DNA of 52,194 bases, from contig JAEEGS010000055.1 in the NCBI GenBank assembly GCA_016280445.1, positions 1 to 52,194 on the forward strand, read 5' to 3'. Positions 31,653-40,350 of this stretch are shown piece after piece. The stretch is from Bacteroidaceae bacterium (GTDB taxonomy: Bacteria > Bacteroidota > Bacteroidia > Bacteroidales > Bacteroidaceae). Each line of letters opens with the position of its first letter. Positions within the stretch are counted from its first letter, which is position 1. The notes beneath the pieces were generated by a model. The model saw only the letters and a list, made by a program, of their open reading frames with translations. It ran no database searches and was not told the DNA's origin. Position numbers and translations under genes: made by a program.

Positions 31653-34600
31653 CTATTCTTCAGTTTTCTCGGAGTCGGTGTTTTCTTTTTGTTCTCCCTC
31701 TTCCCTTTGTTGTACTTCTTCCTTCTTACGCCGCTTCCAGATAATCAGGTCGGAGAGTTTATCCACTTTCTTGCGGAGCACCACGCCAAAACCATTCCTG
31801 TCTATTTCGCCCTCGATAAGACTAGAGTAGTCTTTCTCATGGAAAAGACGGATGTACTGCGTGCCACCATTGTCAAGTCGCCATTCGAGCGACACGTCAT
31901 CTATATAGGCACCTGACTCGCTACGCCTCGAGTTGTTATCGGAACTCACCTTGCCACCAATGATGACATTCAGACGGTCGGAGAAGAACTTGCGGGAGAA
32001 CCGGAAGGAGTAATCTGTCCGCCTCGTACCATCTTCGCGAACCGTTTGTCCTACCCCCACACTCACATTGACCATCGTGGAGAGGGCATTACCTGCAATC
32101 TTGTTGATTTCTTCCTCGAGGAAACCGCTCAAAGCATCGCCTGCTGCAAGTCCCTTGCCGTTGGAGCTTGACAGATACATGCCCGTAGCCAACATGCCGA
32201 CAGCCAATTTATTGCGTTCCTCGGCAGAACAACTGGCAAGATCGTTCTGAACAGACTGGTCGTCAGGTGCATCGATAATAAACTCTAAGCCCATGTTCTG
32301 TAGAGTGTTGGAGATTTTCAGACCTACATCGAAAGGAACCGTTCGGATGGAACCATCGCTCCTTGCGGCAGAAGCCTTCACATGCTCCGTGGCCGTGATG
32401 TTGAGCAGAGGATTGCCTGGCTGACCTGCAAACTCTATGTATGAACCGGGATGGATGGAGAAGGTCTTGAGCGGAATGACCGGAAGCGTGTATTTCATCT
32501 CACCCTCGTTGATGGTGTAGCGTCCTTGCATGTTGAACACACCTTCCGGAGTGTAGGACATTGTGATGGAACCACCACCCTGCACGTTGACGAAACTCTG
32601 CTTGTCGGCAGAGAACTCACCACGCAGTTTCGCACCGTCCTCAATGCTCAGAACCAAATTCATGTCAATGCCCATATAGGTCTTCTTCGGAATGGATTCC
32701 CTGGGAGGAGGCGGTGCATTAAAATCGACAAAGGTGACAATGTCTTCGAGTCGGTCAGTCTGATAAAGTGCTGTTTCCGACAAGATGTAGGTAAGATTGG
32801 TGGAAGGTAAAACGCGCACAAGACCACGCACAGTCAAATCCTTCGTAGAACCAATCACACGGGTGTAGAAGTCACCGTACATATCGCCATATAGCAAGGA
32901 CTTGCTGGTAGGTTTCGCCTCAATCAGTTTAAAGTTACGACCCATCAGTGAAAGCGACATGAGCACTTCGTCGAAGTTGGAGAAGTCAACATAGCCATTC
33001 AACGTAAGCGGATTGTCATCTACCGCATAGAACTTGAGGGCATCGAAATCCACACGGCTATTGTTGAAGACAATCGTGTCGTTGGCCAATGAAAGATTCA
33101 GGCTATACTGACTGGAAATCATGTGCAAATCCTTTGGCATCAAGGTGCCATTGAACAACAAAGCATCCATCGGCCCTGTCACTTTCATACCACCAGCCAA
33201 TTGGCCAGTAAAGCCCACTATCTGGTCAGGAATGAAAGGCGAGAACATCGACATCGGCACATCGAGGAAGGAGAGGTCGGCATCCAGTTCACCTTTTCCC
33301 TGAGCATCGTAGGTTCCGTCCAGTTTCAGAACTTCGGCCTGGTCGTAAGCCAATGTGGCATCGATGACATGGCGGGTATCACCTTCTGGCATATAGTTGA
33401 AATTGGAGGCGATGTTGCCTACAGACATTCCCTCATAAGTGAAGCGGTCAGCACTGAGATCACCCTGCACAAGGAAGTTCTCACCCCTGTCTATATAAGT
33501 GGCATTCAAATGAAGCAAACCACCCATGGCTGGCAACCCCGGCACTGGAACAGCAGCCAGAATCTCCTTCAAATTGAGGTCATCAACATGGAGAGTAGCC
33601 ACCTGTTTGCCCTGTTCATTCTCATCGGCAAAGACTGCAACATAACAATCATCGTTGGTGCTCGTCAGACGTACATCAGCCATGATGGGGCTATTAGGAC
33701 GTGTGATGATGTAGTTATCAGCATTGACGCAAAATTCACGGAAGGAGATGATGGGTTTCTGGGGATAAATGCTGTAGGTGACTTGGGCGTCTGTAGCCTT
33801 CCCTTTCACACCCATGTCAATGCCCTTACGATTATTCTTGTCAAAATAAGTGAGGTGAGCATCCACCTCGTTGGCCATCAGGTAGCCATCCAAATAGGCC
33901 CTGAAGGCCGGGAGTTGCGGCTGCTCATGACAGTGCACACCCACATGATAATTGAGTTGCGTAGAATCTTGGACAATATCAAAGAAGGCCGTGTCAATCA
34001 TGACGCTATCCTTGCGGAAACCATACACATGCCCCATTCCCTTCAGACCCGTATGAGGAGAAGCCTCCACGTCAGCCATGAACTCCTTAAAATGAACACC
34101 ATAGGTCTCAAGGACGTCTGAGACAGGATTGTCGGGTCCAGCCGTAGTATGAAGCGAAAGTTCTGGCAAATAAGCCTTCAGCACATCAAGGTTCACATCA
34201 TGCTTTGTGAACTGTCTGACAGTCTCCTTCTGCAAACGTTCTACTTTCGGCAAGAGATTGAAAATGTTGTTGGGGGTGAAAAACGTGAAATCAAGGTCAC
34301 CCGTCCGTATGGTGGCTGTTGTAGTGTCTTTCTGTGCTTCAGCAAAAAGATAGAAGGCATCAGCCCGAATGCTGTCGGAACTCATCTTCAGTTCAAGCGC
34401 ATCCACCTGAGACTCAATGCGGAAAAGTTTATCCAAATTATAGGACACATGCATCGTACCGCTGGTGCTTGCCTGTAACAACTCGTCGCTGAATCCCATG
34501 CGCTGAGCATCCATAAAAGGCAAGTTCAGTGTGAGCGTTCCCTCCACAAGATTCTTCCTCAGTTCACCATCAAATGTCAAGTCTGTCTTCAATTGCTCGT

Positions 34601-36209
34601 TATCAGCAGTCAAATCCAAGAGAAGTTTGCTACCCTTCAACGATACCTGAGCATCAATGTTGCTCAAGTCCATCTTACCCATATACGCCTTGGAAAGATG
34701 CGCCGTAGCCTCCAATGACGTGGAAGGAGAGAGAAAGTCAAAGCCACGCCCCCTCACCATAGCCTTGCCCGAAAGGACTGTGTGCTCATCCATCGGCACG
34801 TAACGGTTCAGCACCACGTTATTGAAGATTGCATCAGCACTATAGGTATCAGAAGCAAGTACATAAGCACCTTTCAAATCGACACTGGTACCAGACGCAT
34901 CTTTAGCATTCACATTTGCTTGCAGAGAGAGATTATCCACCACGTCCCAAAGCGTGGCAGATCCATCCGCCACGGCTACACCTGGCACTTTCGCATAGAG
35001 TTTGCCCACATGGAGCGTTTCGAGATTGCCATCTGCCTCCAACCGCACTTCCGATGGACGTACAGGTAACGTCTGATTCAGCATGGTACATACATCCTTC
35101 GTGTCCTCCCCACCCATACGTGTGAAGAAGATGGCATCACCTTTACCAATCAAACCCTCAGCAATCAAGGAGAACGTGCCGGGATTCACATCATCAAAGG
35201 CATTCATGTCCATGCGGTACGCCATCTTCAAGTCGCTGTCAGCCGTCTTCATGTGCAACCTCGGCACAGTCAAGGAGAGCGAGTCCATTTCCACCCGTCC
35301 TGTCGTCTCTGTGATAGCCAGTCCCGACTGTTCCACCCCTGTAAGTTGACGGATGTTCAGAGCCATTTCGCCTGTAACGCCTTTGTATTCAAAAGAATCC
35401 ACCTCCAGTCCCACATCCGTAAAGAACAGATGGGATGGGTCGAGTTGATTGGGCAATTTAGGCTCTTTCATCATGTTGAAGCAGGCGGTTGAACCACTCA
35501 CCTCAAACTTATTCACCTTGTAAATTTCTTTCTCAAGGTCAAGGAACGCAGTGGCATGCGCATGGTCTATGTTCGCCTTCACCCATGTACTGTCAGCCTG
35601 CGGAGTGAGCAACACCGCTGCCTTGACGCGTTGCAGTTCCAAGTCCTCCAATGAAATCTTCCACGTGACCGGTTCACTCTCCGTTGTATCCTCAGGCACC
35701 GTATCTGCCAAGAGTACCATCAAATCGGCATCTCTCAGCAGTGCCTTGTTAACTACAGCAAACTCATTTTCAATGTCAGTGCTGTGGCTATCAAGACTCA
35801 GTTCTGCCAGTGTACCCTTCACCACACATGCGTCAATCATCCCCTTGGTGTTCACTTTTGCATCATACAGGTGAATGCCATCCACCTCTGCCTGCAAATA
35901 GAAAAGCGGCAAGGCCTTCACGCTGATGTCCAACTCACGAGCGGCCACCACCGTGTCGCCGTCTTCCAGCGCCAAGATGCCTCCCATCGAGAGGTCGAGC
36001 GGAAACTTCAGGCAGACACTCTCCACCGTCACTTCCATACCCGTCTCCTCGCTCAGCATTTCAGCAGCCTTATCCACCGCATACTTCTGCACTGGAGGCA
36101 AGTAAATCAGCACGAAAAGCAACAGCAACAAGAAAATTGGAGTTAGCGCAATCCATAAAAGGATGCGCCAACTCCAACCTAAGAGCGTATGCTTTCCGTA
36201 GCGTTTCAA
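31653..36209 (-). CDS. tamB: TamB-family translocation/assembly module protein (DUF490, AsmA-like)
   Basis: The product has 1518 residues. An N-terminal membrane anchor (about 12-38, ILLWIALTPIFLLLLLFVLI) is followed by a very long beta-rich, repeat-like region, and the conserved C-terminal DUF490 part (about 1090-1480, with LRGEFSADKQSFVNVQGGGS, FAGQPGNPLLNITATEHV and RFSRKFFSDRLNVIIGGKVS). TamB spans the periplasm as a beta-groove that moves lipids or helps barrel assembly. The start is a TTG at 36209: a stop lies five codons upstream, and the first in-frame ATG comes only after the membrane anchor. The C-terminal tail (about 35 residues) is strongly charged, rich in Glu and Lys. It follows mdh by 21 nt. 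Confidence 0.93.
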   Translation of the reverse strand: MKRYGKHTLLGWSWRILLWIALTPIFLLLLLFVLIYLPPVQKYAVDKAAEMLSEETGMEVTVESVCLKFPLDLSMGGILALEDGDTVVAARELDISVKALPLFYLQAEVDGIHLYDAKVNTKGMIDACVVKGTLAELSLDSHSTDIENEFAVVNKALLRDADLMVLLADTVPEDTTESEPVTWKISLEDLELQRVKAAVLLTPQADSTWVKANIDHAHATAFLDLEKEIYKVNKFEVSGSTACFNMMKEPKLPNQLDPSHLFFTDVGLEVDSFEYKGVTGEMALNIRQLTGVEQSGLAITETTGRVEMDSLSLTVPRLHMKTADSDLKMAYRMDMNAFDDVNPGTFSLIAEGLIGKGDAIFFTRMGGEDTKDVCTMLNQTLPVRPSEVRLEADGNLETLHVGKLYAKVPGVAVADGSATLWDVVDNLSLQANVNAKDASGTSVDLKGAYVLASDTYSADAIFNNVVLNRYVPMDEHTVLSGKAMVRGRGFDFLSPSTSLEATAHLSKAYMGKMDLSNIDAQVSLKGSKLLLDLTADNEQLKTDLTFDGELRKNLVEGTLTLNLPFMDAQRMGFSDELLQASTSGTMHVSYNLDKLFRIESQVDALELKMSSDSIRADAFYLFAEAQKDTTTATIRTGDLDFTFFTPNNIFNLLPKVERLQKETVRQFTKHDVNLDVLKAYLPELSLHTTAGPDNPVSDVLETYGVHFKEFMADVEASPHTGLKGMGHVYGFRKDSVMIDTAFFDIVQDSTQLNYHVGVHCHEQPQLPAFRAYLDGYLMANEVDAHLTYFDKNNRKGIDMGVKGKATDAQVTYSIYPQKPIISFREFCVNADNYIITRPNSPIMADVRLTSTNDDCYVAVFADENEQGKQVATLHVDDLNLKEILAAVPVPGLPAMGGLLHLNATYIDRGENFLVQGDLSADRFTYEGMSVGNIASNFNYMPEGDTRHVIDATLAYDQAEVLKLDGTYDAQGKGELDADLSFLDVPMSMFSPFIPDQIVGFTGQLAGGMKVTGPMDALLFNGTLMPKDLHMISSQYSLNLSLANDTIVFNNSRVDFDALKFYAVDDNPLTLNGYVDFSNFDEVLMSLSLMGRNFKLIEAKPTSKSLLYGDMYGDFYTRVIGSTKDLTVRGLVRVLPSTNLTYILSETALYQTDRLEDIVTFVDFNAPPPPRESIPKKTYMGIDMNLVLSIEDGAKLRGEFSADKQSFVNVQGGGSITMSYTPEGVFNMQGRYTINEGEMKYTLPVIPLKTFSIHPGSYIEFAGQPGNPLLNITATEHVKASAARSDGSIRTVPFDVGLKISNTLQNMGLEFIIDAPDDQSVQNDLASCSAEERNKLAVGMLATGMYLSSSNGKGLAAGDALSGFLEEEINKIAGNALSTMVNVSVGVGQTVREDGTRRTDYSFRFSRKFFSDRLNVIIGGKVSSDNNSRRSESGAYIDDVSLEWRLDNGGTQYIRLFHEKDYSSLIEGEIDRNGFGVVLRKKVDKLSDLIIWKRRKKEEVQQREEGEQKENTDSEKTEE

Positions 36210-36230
36210 TTCTTCAATTTTTCAATCCTA

Positions 36231-37229
36231 TTACAAGTTTGGATTAATCTTATTCCACTCTGAAATAGGAGGAACGATATTGAGCGTTACGAGTTCGTCA
36301 CGCATCTTACAGAGATGCTCGTAAGATGCGTCCAACTTTGCCATTTCCTCTGGAGTGCCTGTAGGCATCTTGTAAGTACATCCTTTGGTGTCGAGGGTTG
36401 TATCCATCGCCATCATGATGTGGTTGTACTTCTCGTTGCAAACATAGGTACCGGCTGGCCAACGGAACTTCTCGCCACCCATCACTGAACGAATCATTTC
36501 CACAGAGCAGTAAGCAGGGCTTTGCCATGAAGAACGTCCACGAAGTTCAATAATCTTCGCACCACCCTTGGTCACAGCCACTTTCAGTTTCTCCCACTCC
36601 TCTTCAGGAAGTGCTGGAGTGCCGATGAGTTCATTGAGAGGCTTGCCAGCCACCTTCACAGCGCTGCCGAACACAGCCATCTGCTCACCATGACCACCAT
36701 AAGTGGCACAGCCTGTCACCTCATACTGCTTCACTCCGAACTGCTTAGCCAAAGCTGACTGCAGACGAGTGGAGTCGAGCGCTGCCAGAGTCGTCACCTG
36801 ACCTGGCTTCAAACCTGAATACAGCAAAGTCACAAGACCCGTCAAGTCTGCAGGGTTGAAAATCACGGTCACGTGCTTCACATCGGGGCAATAAGCCTTG
36901 ATGTTCTTGCCCAGTTCCTCAGCAATTTTGCAGTTGCCAGCAAGGAGGTCTTCACGGGTCATGCCAGCCTTACGGGGAGCACCGCCAGAAGAAATGATGT
37001 ACTTCGCATCCTTGAAAGCTTCAGCCACATCCGTGGTAGCCGTCAAGTTCACGCCGTCATAGCCGCAATGGAACATTTCTTCCATCACACCCTCCATACC
37101 TGGAGCATACACATCATAAAGACACACATTAGGAGTCAGCTTCATCGTCAGAGCCAACTGAACCATAGTTGAGCCGATGGCGCCACCAGCTCCAACAATC
37201 ACAAGTTTGTCATCTGTTAAGAATGCCAT
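36231..37229 (-). CDS. mdh: Malate dehydrogenase
   Basis: The product has 332 residues. NAD-dependent conversion of malate and oxaloacetate. Rossmann motif VIVGAGGAIGSTMVQL, substrate-binding Arg regions GGAPRKAGMTREDLL and ALDSTRLQSALA, and the catalytic His in CATYGGHGEQM. The GGHGEQM sequence differs from the usual GxHGD of MDH but retains the His. In Bacteroidales the enzyme serves the reductive branch to fumarate and succinate. It has a promoter of its own and probably reads on into tamB. Confidence 0.92.
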   Translation of the reverse strand: MAFLTDDKLVIVGAGGAIGSTMVQLALTMKLTPNVCLYDVYAPGMEGVMEEMFHCGYDGVNLTATTDVAEAFKDAKYIISSGGAPRKAGMTREDLLAGNCKIAEELGKNIKAYCPDVKHVTVIFNPADLTGLVTLLYSGLKPGQVTTLAALDSTRLQSALAKQFGVKQYEVTGCATYGGHGEQMAVFGSAVKVAGKPLNELIGTPALPEEEWEKLKVAVTKGGAKIIELRGRSSWQSPAYCSVEMIRSVMGGEKFRWPAGTYVCNEKYNHIMMAMDTTLDTKGCTYKMPTGTPEEMAKLDASYEHLCKMRDELVTLNIVPPISEWNKINPNL

Positions 37230-37275
37230 AGTACTAATTTTTAGTTTGAAATTATTGCTTTTCGTACTTTGTTCG

Positions 37276-37283
37276 CAAAATTA
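37276..37283 (-). promoter_or_regulatory. -7 box of mdh
   Basis: Minus strand TAATTTTG, 47 nt before the mdh ATG. A GTTG 20 nt upstream (37307-37304) is a 3-of-4 match to the -33 box. Confidence 0.5.
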
Positions 37284-37402
37284 TCTCTTTTCTTCCTTAT
37301 ATCCAACAAAACTGGCACTTTTTTCACCCAAGACCCTAAAGTTTCTCATGTATGCTGGTCTGAACCGCACAAAAATGTCAAGTGTGTCGGGCAATACACC
37401 CT

Positions 37403-38032
37403 TTATTGAGCAGGATAGCCCACAGGATTGTTGATGACAGGAATCTGGTTGTCATTCAAGCCGAGAAGACTCTGAATGGCCTTCTGGTTCATCGTGCCAC
37501 GTGGCACCGTACAAAGACCTGAAGCGGAACAATAGAGATTGATGTTCTCACAGACTATGCCGACATCCACGCCAACCATCCACTGGGCATGCTGGCCATT
37601 GCTGCCAAACTTGTCCATGTCGGCCACCATGACAAGACACACAGGCGCTTTCTTGGCAAAATCCTGGCGGTCGGCCACAATGTCACGGTGGTCGCCTTCA
37701 GCCACTTGTGTGAGGGTGTGATTCTGGGGGTCATAAAGAGAAACGCCCTTCTCACAGAAAACGTACAGACGGATTTCCTGCTTATTCATGGCTGTAGGTG
37801 CTGTGAGGTGTCCATCTGGGCGATTCTTTCCCTGCGCAGCCCAAAGCAAGTCGCTCAGGTCTTGGTCGGAAAGAAGTTTATCACTATACTCACGCACAGA
37901 CTTACGCTGCTGGTATGCCTCCATGACTGAGAGGGTTTGACGCTGCATGTTTGGTTTTGGCAAATTCTTCGACTGGGCAAAACATGCTGTGCCCACAAGC
38001 AGTAGAACTACTACAAAAGAGATTCTTTTCAT
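37403..38032 (-). CDS. Secreted nitroreductase-family protein (SagB/ThcOx-like)
   Basis: The product has 209 residues. A signal peptide (MKRISFVVVLLLVGTACFAQ) sends it to the periplasm, unlike most FMN-dependent nitroreductases. FMN-binding motifs: QQRKSVREYSDKLLSDQDLS, LLWAAQGKNRPDGHLTAPTA, and the late VDVGIVCENINLYCSASGL. A single-copy domain of this size dimerises. The substrate is unknown. A good promoter lies 68 nt upstream; no terminator is evident before mdh, 173 bp downstream. Confidence 0.85.
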   Translation of the reverse strand: MKRISFVVVLLLVGTACFAQSKNLPKPNMQRQTLSVMEAYQQRKSVREYSDKLLSDQDLSDLLWAAQGKNRPDGHLTAPTAMNKQEIRLYVFCEKGVSLYDPQNHTLTQVAEGDHRDIVADRQDFAKKAPVCLVMVADMDKFGSNGQHAQWMVGVDVGIVCENINLYCSASGLCTVPRGTMNQKAIQSLLGLNDNQIPVINNPVGYPAQ

Positions 38033-38099
38033 CGCTGTGTTTGTATTTTTTGTTTATATATAAAAATTATGTGACAATATTGACACGAATCTTGGTTTG

Positions 38100-38130
38100 C
38101 AAAGGTAAGACAAATAGGAGACTACACAAA
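38100..38130 (-). promoter_or_regulatory. Promoter of the secreted nitroreductase
   Basis: Minus strand: TTTG at 38130-38127, 19 nt, TACCTTTG at 38107-38100. Full consensus. Confidence 0.75.
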
Positions 38131-38225
38131 ACATTTTCCCTGTTTTTCACGCGCCCCCTTGAAAAAAACACACAATCATTGCAACATTTTGGGCAAAAAA
38201 TAACCACCCTATCAAATAAAATCCC

Positions 38226-38233
38226 TACATTTG
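38226..38233 (+). promoter_or_regulatory. -7 box of the SH3b-YARHG gene
   Basis: TACATTTG, 41 nt before the ATG at 38274; no clear -33 box. Confidence 0.5.
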
Positions 38234-38273
38234 TGGCTAAATCTTTATCTTTTAACCTAAAAACTTCAAAAAA

Positions 38274-38849
38274 ATGAAAAAGTTTCTACTTCTGTTCGTG
38301 CTCATCGCGCTGGCAATTCCCAGCTCAGCACAGATTTTTGGCTACGTGAAGCAAGAAGGTGGATACACTAACGTAAGAAAAGGTCCTGGAACCTCTTACG
38401 GGATTGTAACCAAGATTAAGGACGGTTCAGGCATCTACTATGAGCCATACAACAGTTCTTGGTGCAAAGTATTCAACAACAACCAGTTATTTATCGGATA
38501 CATGCACTCCAGCAAAATCGTGTCCAGTTCTTCACGAGGCGGTGTGCCTTCCATCCCAAGCAAGAGTTCGAGAAGCAGCTCTTCCAGCGGCACAGCATGG
38601 GGTACACAGTACGACTGGCTCGCAGAGAGATATGCTACCTATAATGATATTGCAGGCTACGACAAGGGGCAACTTCGTGTGCTCCGCAATTCCATCTATG
38701 CACGTCATGGCCGCATCTTCAAGGACTCCTCACTGCGCTCATACTTCAACTCCCAGCCTTGGTACAACGGTTGGCGCAGCGAAGTTCCATCCAGCGAATT
38801 CAATAAATACGAAAAGTATAACATCTCGTTCATTCAGAGGTACGAATAA
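38274..38849 (+). CDS. Secreted SH3b-YARHG domain protein
   Basis: The product has 191 residues. The signal peptide (MKKFLLLFVLIALAIPSSAQ) is followed by an SH3b domain (about 22-85: GGYTNVRKGPGTSYGIVTKI ... FIGYMHSSKI), a Ser-rich linker (about 83-108) and a YARHG domain (about 130-180), whose name-giving motif is in NSIYARHGRIFKDSSLRSYF followed by SQPWYNGW. Both domains are typical of extracytoplasmic proteins and are thought to bind cell-wall or peptide ligands. It lies 5 nt before the HAD gene, so the two are probably cotranscribed. Confidence 0.85.
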   Translation: MKKFLLLFVLIALAIPSSAQIFGYVKQEGGYTNVRKGPGTSYGIVTKIKDGSGIYYEPYNSSWCKVFNNNQLFIGYMHSSKIVSSSSRGGVPSIPSKSSRSSSSSGTAWGTQYDWLAERYATYNDIAGYDKGQLRVLRNSIYARHGRIFKDSSLRSYFNSQPWYNGWRSEVPSSEFNKYEKYNISFIQRYE

Positions 38850-38854
38850 GGCTG

Positions 38855-39610
38855 ATGGCAACATTCTGGACAAAACGGAACGAAGACATCGAAGACGAGA
38901 AAACAGCGATGCCCTGGGGCGAACTGTTTGTAAAGGGTGAGAGGAATGTTCCGCGCAGAAGGAAGCTGCGAGTTGCCCTCTTCGACCTGGACGGCACGCT
39001 GGTCGACACCGAAGACCAGTACACCGTCTTCTGGGGGGCTACAGCACGCAAATACCGTCCCGATGTGCCACGGCTCGAATTTCTCATCAAGGGCACAACC
39101 CTCACACAGATATTCGACACCTACTTCCCCGACCCTCAATGGCAGGCGGAAATCACGGAAGGCCTGAATGCCTACGAGGCACAGATGAAGTATGAATTCT
39201 ATCCTGGTGCGCTCGACTTCCTCCAGGACTTGAAGCGCAACGGAGTGCAATGCGCCGTGGTGACCAGCTCCAACATTCCCAAGATAGAGAGCGTGAGACA
39301 GCAGATACCCAACTTCGATGCACTCTTCGACAAAGTGCTCACAGCCGAAGATTTCACCGCCTCGAAACCTGCGCCAGATTGCTATCTGCTGGGAGCCAGG
39401 ACCTTCGGCGCCGACATCGACGAGTGCGTCGTGTTCGAGGATGCCTATACAGGCCTGCAGGCAGGCATGGCATCAGGTATCTTCACCATCGGACTCGCCA
39501 CAGGACACACCAAAGAAGAGATTGCAGACAAATGTAACCATGTGCTTGACAGTTTCGAAGGCATGACCTACGAACGACTTACCGCACTGATTACACAGCA
39601 TCTGCACTAA
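38855..39610 (+). CDS. HAD-superfamily hydrolase, beta-phosphoglucomutase/phosphatase type
   Basis: The product has 251 residues. Motif I VALFDLDGTLVDTEDQY (nucleophile and acid Asp), motif II VVTSSN, motif III SKPAPDCYLLGA, and motif IV CVVFEDAYTGLQAGMASG. The cap domain after motif I is of the small helical type. About 38 residues precede motif I, longer than usual; an ATG at 38909 would give a more standard N-terminus (MPWGELFVKG). The 5-nt spacing from the YARHG gene favours the first ATG. The substrate is a phosphorylated small molecule, otherwise unknown. Confidence 0.88.
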   Translation: MATFWTKRNEDIEDEKTAMPWGELFVKGERNVPRRRKLRVALFDLDGTLVDTEDQYTVFWGATARKYRPDVPRLEFLIKGTTLTQIFDTYFPDPQWQAEITEGLNAYEAQMKYEFYPGALDFLQDLKRNGVQCAVVTSSNIPKIESVRQQIPNFDALFDKVLTAEDFTASKPAPDCYLLGARTFGADIDECVVFEDAYTGLQAGMASGIFTIGLATGHTKEEIADKCNHVLDSFEGMTYERLTALITQHLH

Positions 39611-39650
39611 TATTAACCCCTATTATTAATCTAATCTAAAAAGCAAAGTT

Positions 39651-40223
39651 ATGAAAAAGGTTTTTATGCTCATTGGAGCAGCAGTAACCATGTCATTCAT
39701 GGCCTGCACAGGTAGTTCAAACCAACCATCGGGTGAGACTGACAGCACAGAAGTCACCACAGAGACTGAGGCAGAACCAGAAGCCCCAGCTGAACCCGAG
39801 GCCATCAAAGGCCCCGCCACCTACGAAAATGACTTGTTCAGCATCAATGTCCTCGAAGGTTGGCAGGTGACCAAGCAGTCGGATTCAGGTTGTACCATCG
39901 AGCCTGTGGAAGCACCCGAGAAGAGTTCCAATTTCGGTTGGAAACTGGAAGTGAAAGTATGGGACAGCGAGGTATTCACTGCTGAAGATGCCATCGAGAC
40001 CGAGCAGGACGTGTTCGAGGAGTCTAAGAGCCAACCCAACCAGAAACTGGGCGACTACACCTACCTCTACACCTACCGTGCCTACGAGTTTGGTGACCAC
40101 AGTGTGCTTGCCGCACCTCTCAGCGACAAAGGCGGCCGCATCCAACTCAACATTGGCGGTTACAAACTCGAAGACACCCCCGACTTCAAGGAGATGATTA
40201 AGAGCATCAAGGTGAAGAAATAA
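39651..40223 (+). CDS. Lipoprotein of unknown function
   Basis: The product has 190 residues. MKKVFMLIGAAVTMSFMACT ends at lipidation Cys19, followed by an acidic Thr/Glu/Pro-rich linker (about 20-50) and a globular part starting YENDLFSINVLEGWQVTKQS, then WKLEVKVWDSEVFTAEDAIE. The latter resembles small PsbP/DUF1795-like folds that read 'F-S-I-x-x-P-x-G-W', though I cannot confirm this. It probably ends the operon with the YARHG and HAD genes (40 nt gap, no promoter seen), followed by a strong terminator. Confidence 0.65.
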   Translation: MKKVFMLIGAAVTMSFMACTGSSNQPSGETDSTEVTTETEAEPEAPAEPEAIKGPATYENDLFSINVLEGWQVTKQSDSGCTIEPVEAPEKSSNFGWKLEVKVWDSEVFTAEDAIETEQDVFEESKSQPNQKLGDYTYLYTYRAYEFGDHSVLAAPLSDKGGRIQLNIGGYKLEDTPDFKEMIKSIKVKK

Positions 40224-40261
40224 CTTGTCTCGTAGCTAAAATGAGCTACAAATAATAGAAC

Positions 40262-40305
40262 AACAAGAAAACCTCGTTTCCTAATGAAAACGAGGTTTTC
40301 TTGTT
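40262..40305. terminator. Terminator with 18-bp perfect stem
   Basis: AACAAGAAAACCTCGTTT (40262-40279) pairs perfectly with 40288-40305 around an 8-nt loop. A-rich and T-rich arms make it work in both directions, serving the lipoprotein gene and the convergent barrel gene. Confidence 0.85.
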
Positions 40306-40350
40306 AATTGAGTAGTTCAAGTGGTCTATGAAGTAGTAACGACAATGAAC

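Noticed and set aside
36211-36230. Low-complexity TTCAATTCTTCAATTTTTC spacers (also near 5465-5500 and 22670-22690) as repeat family
   Set aside because: They are short AT-rich stretches with no fixed unit or inverted ends; common low-complexity spacer explains them.
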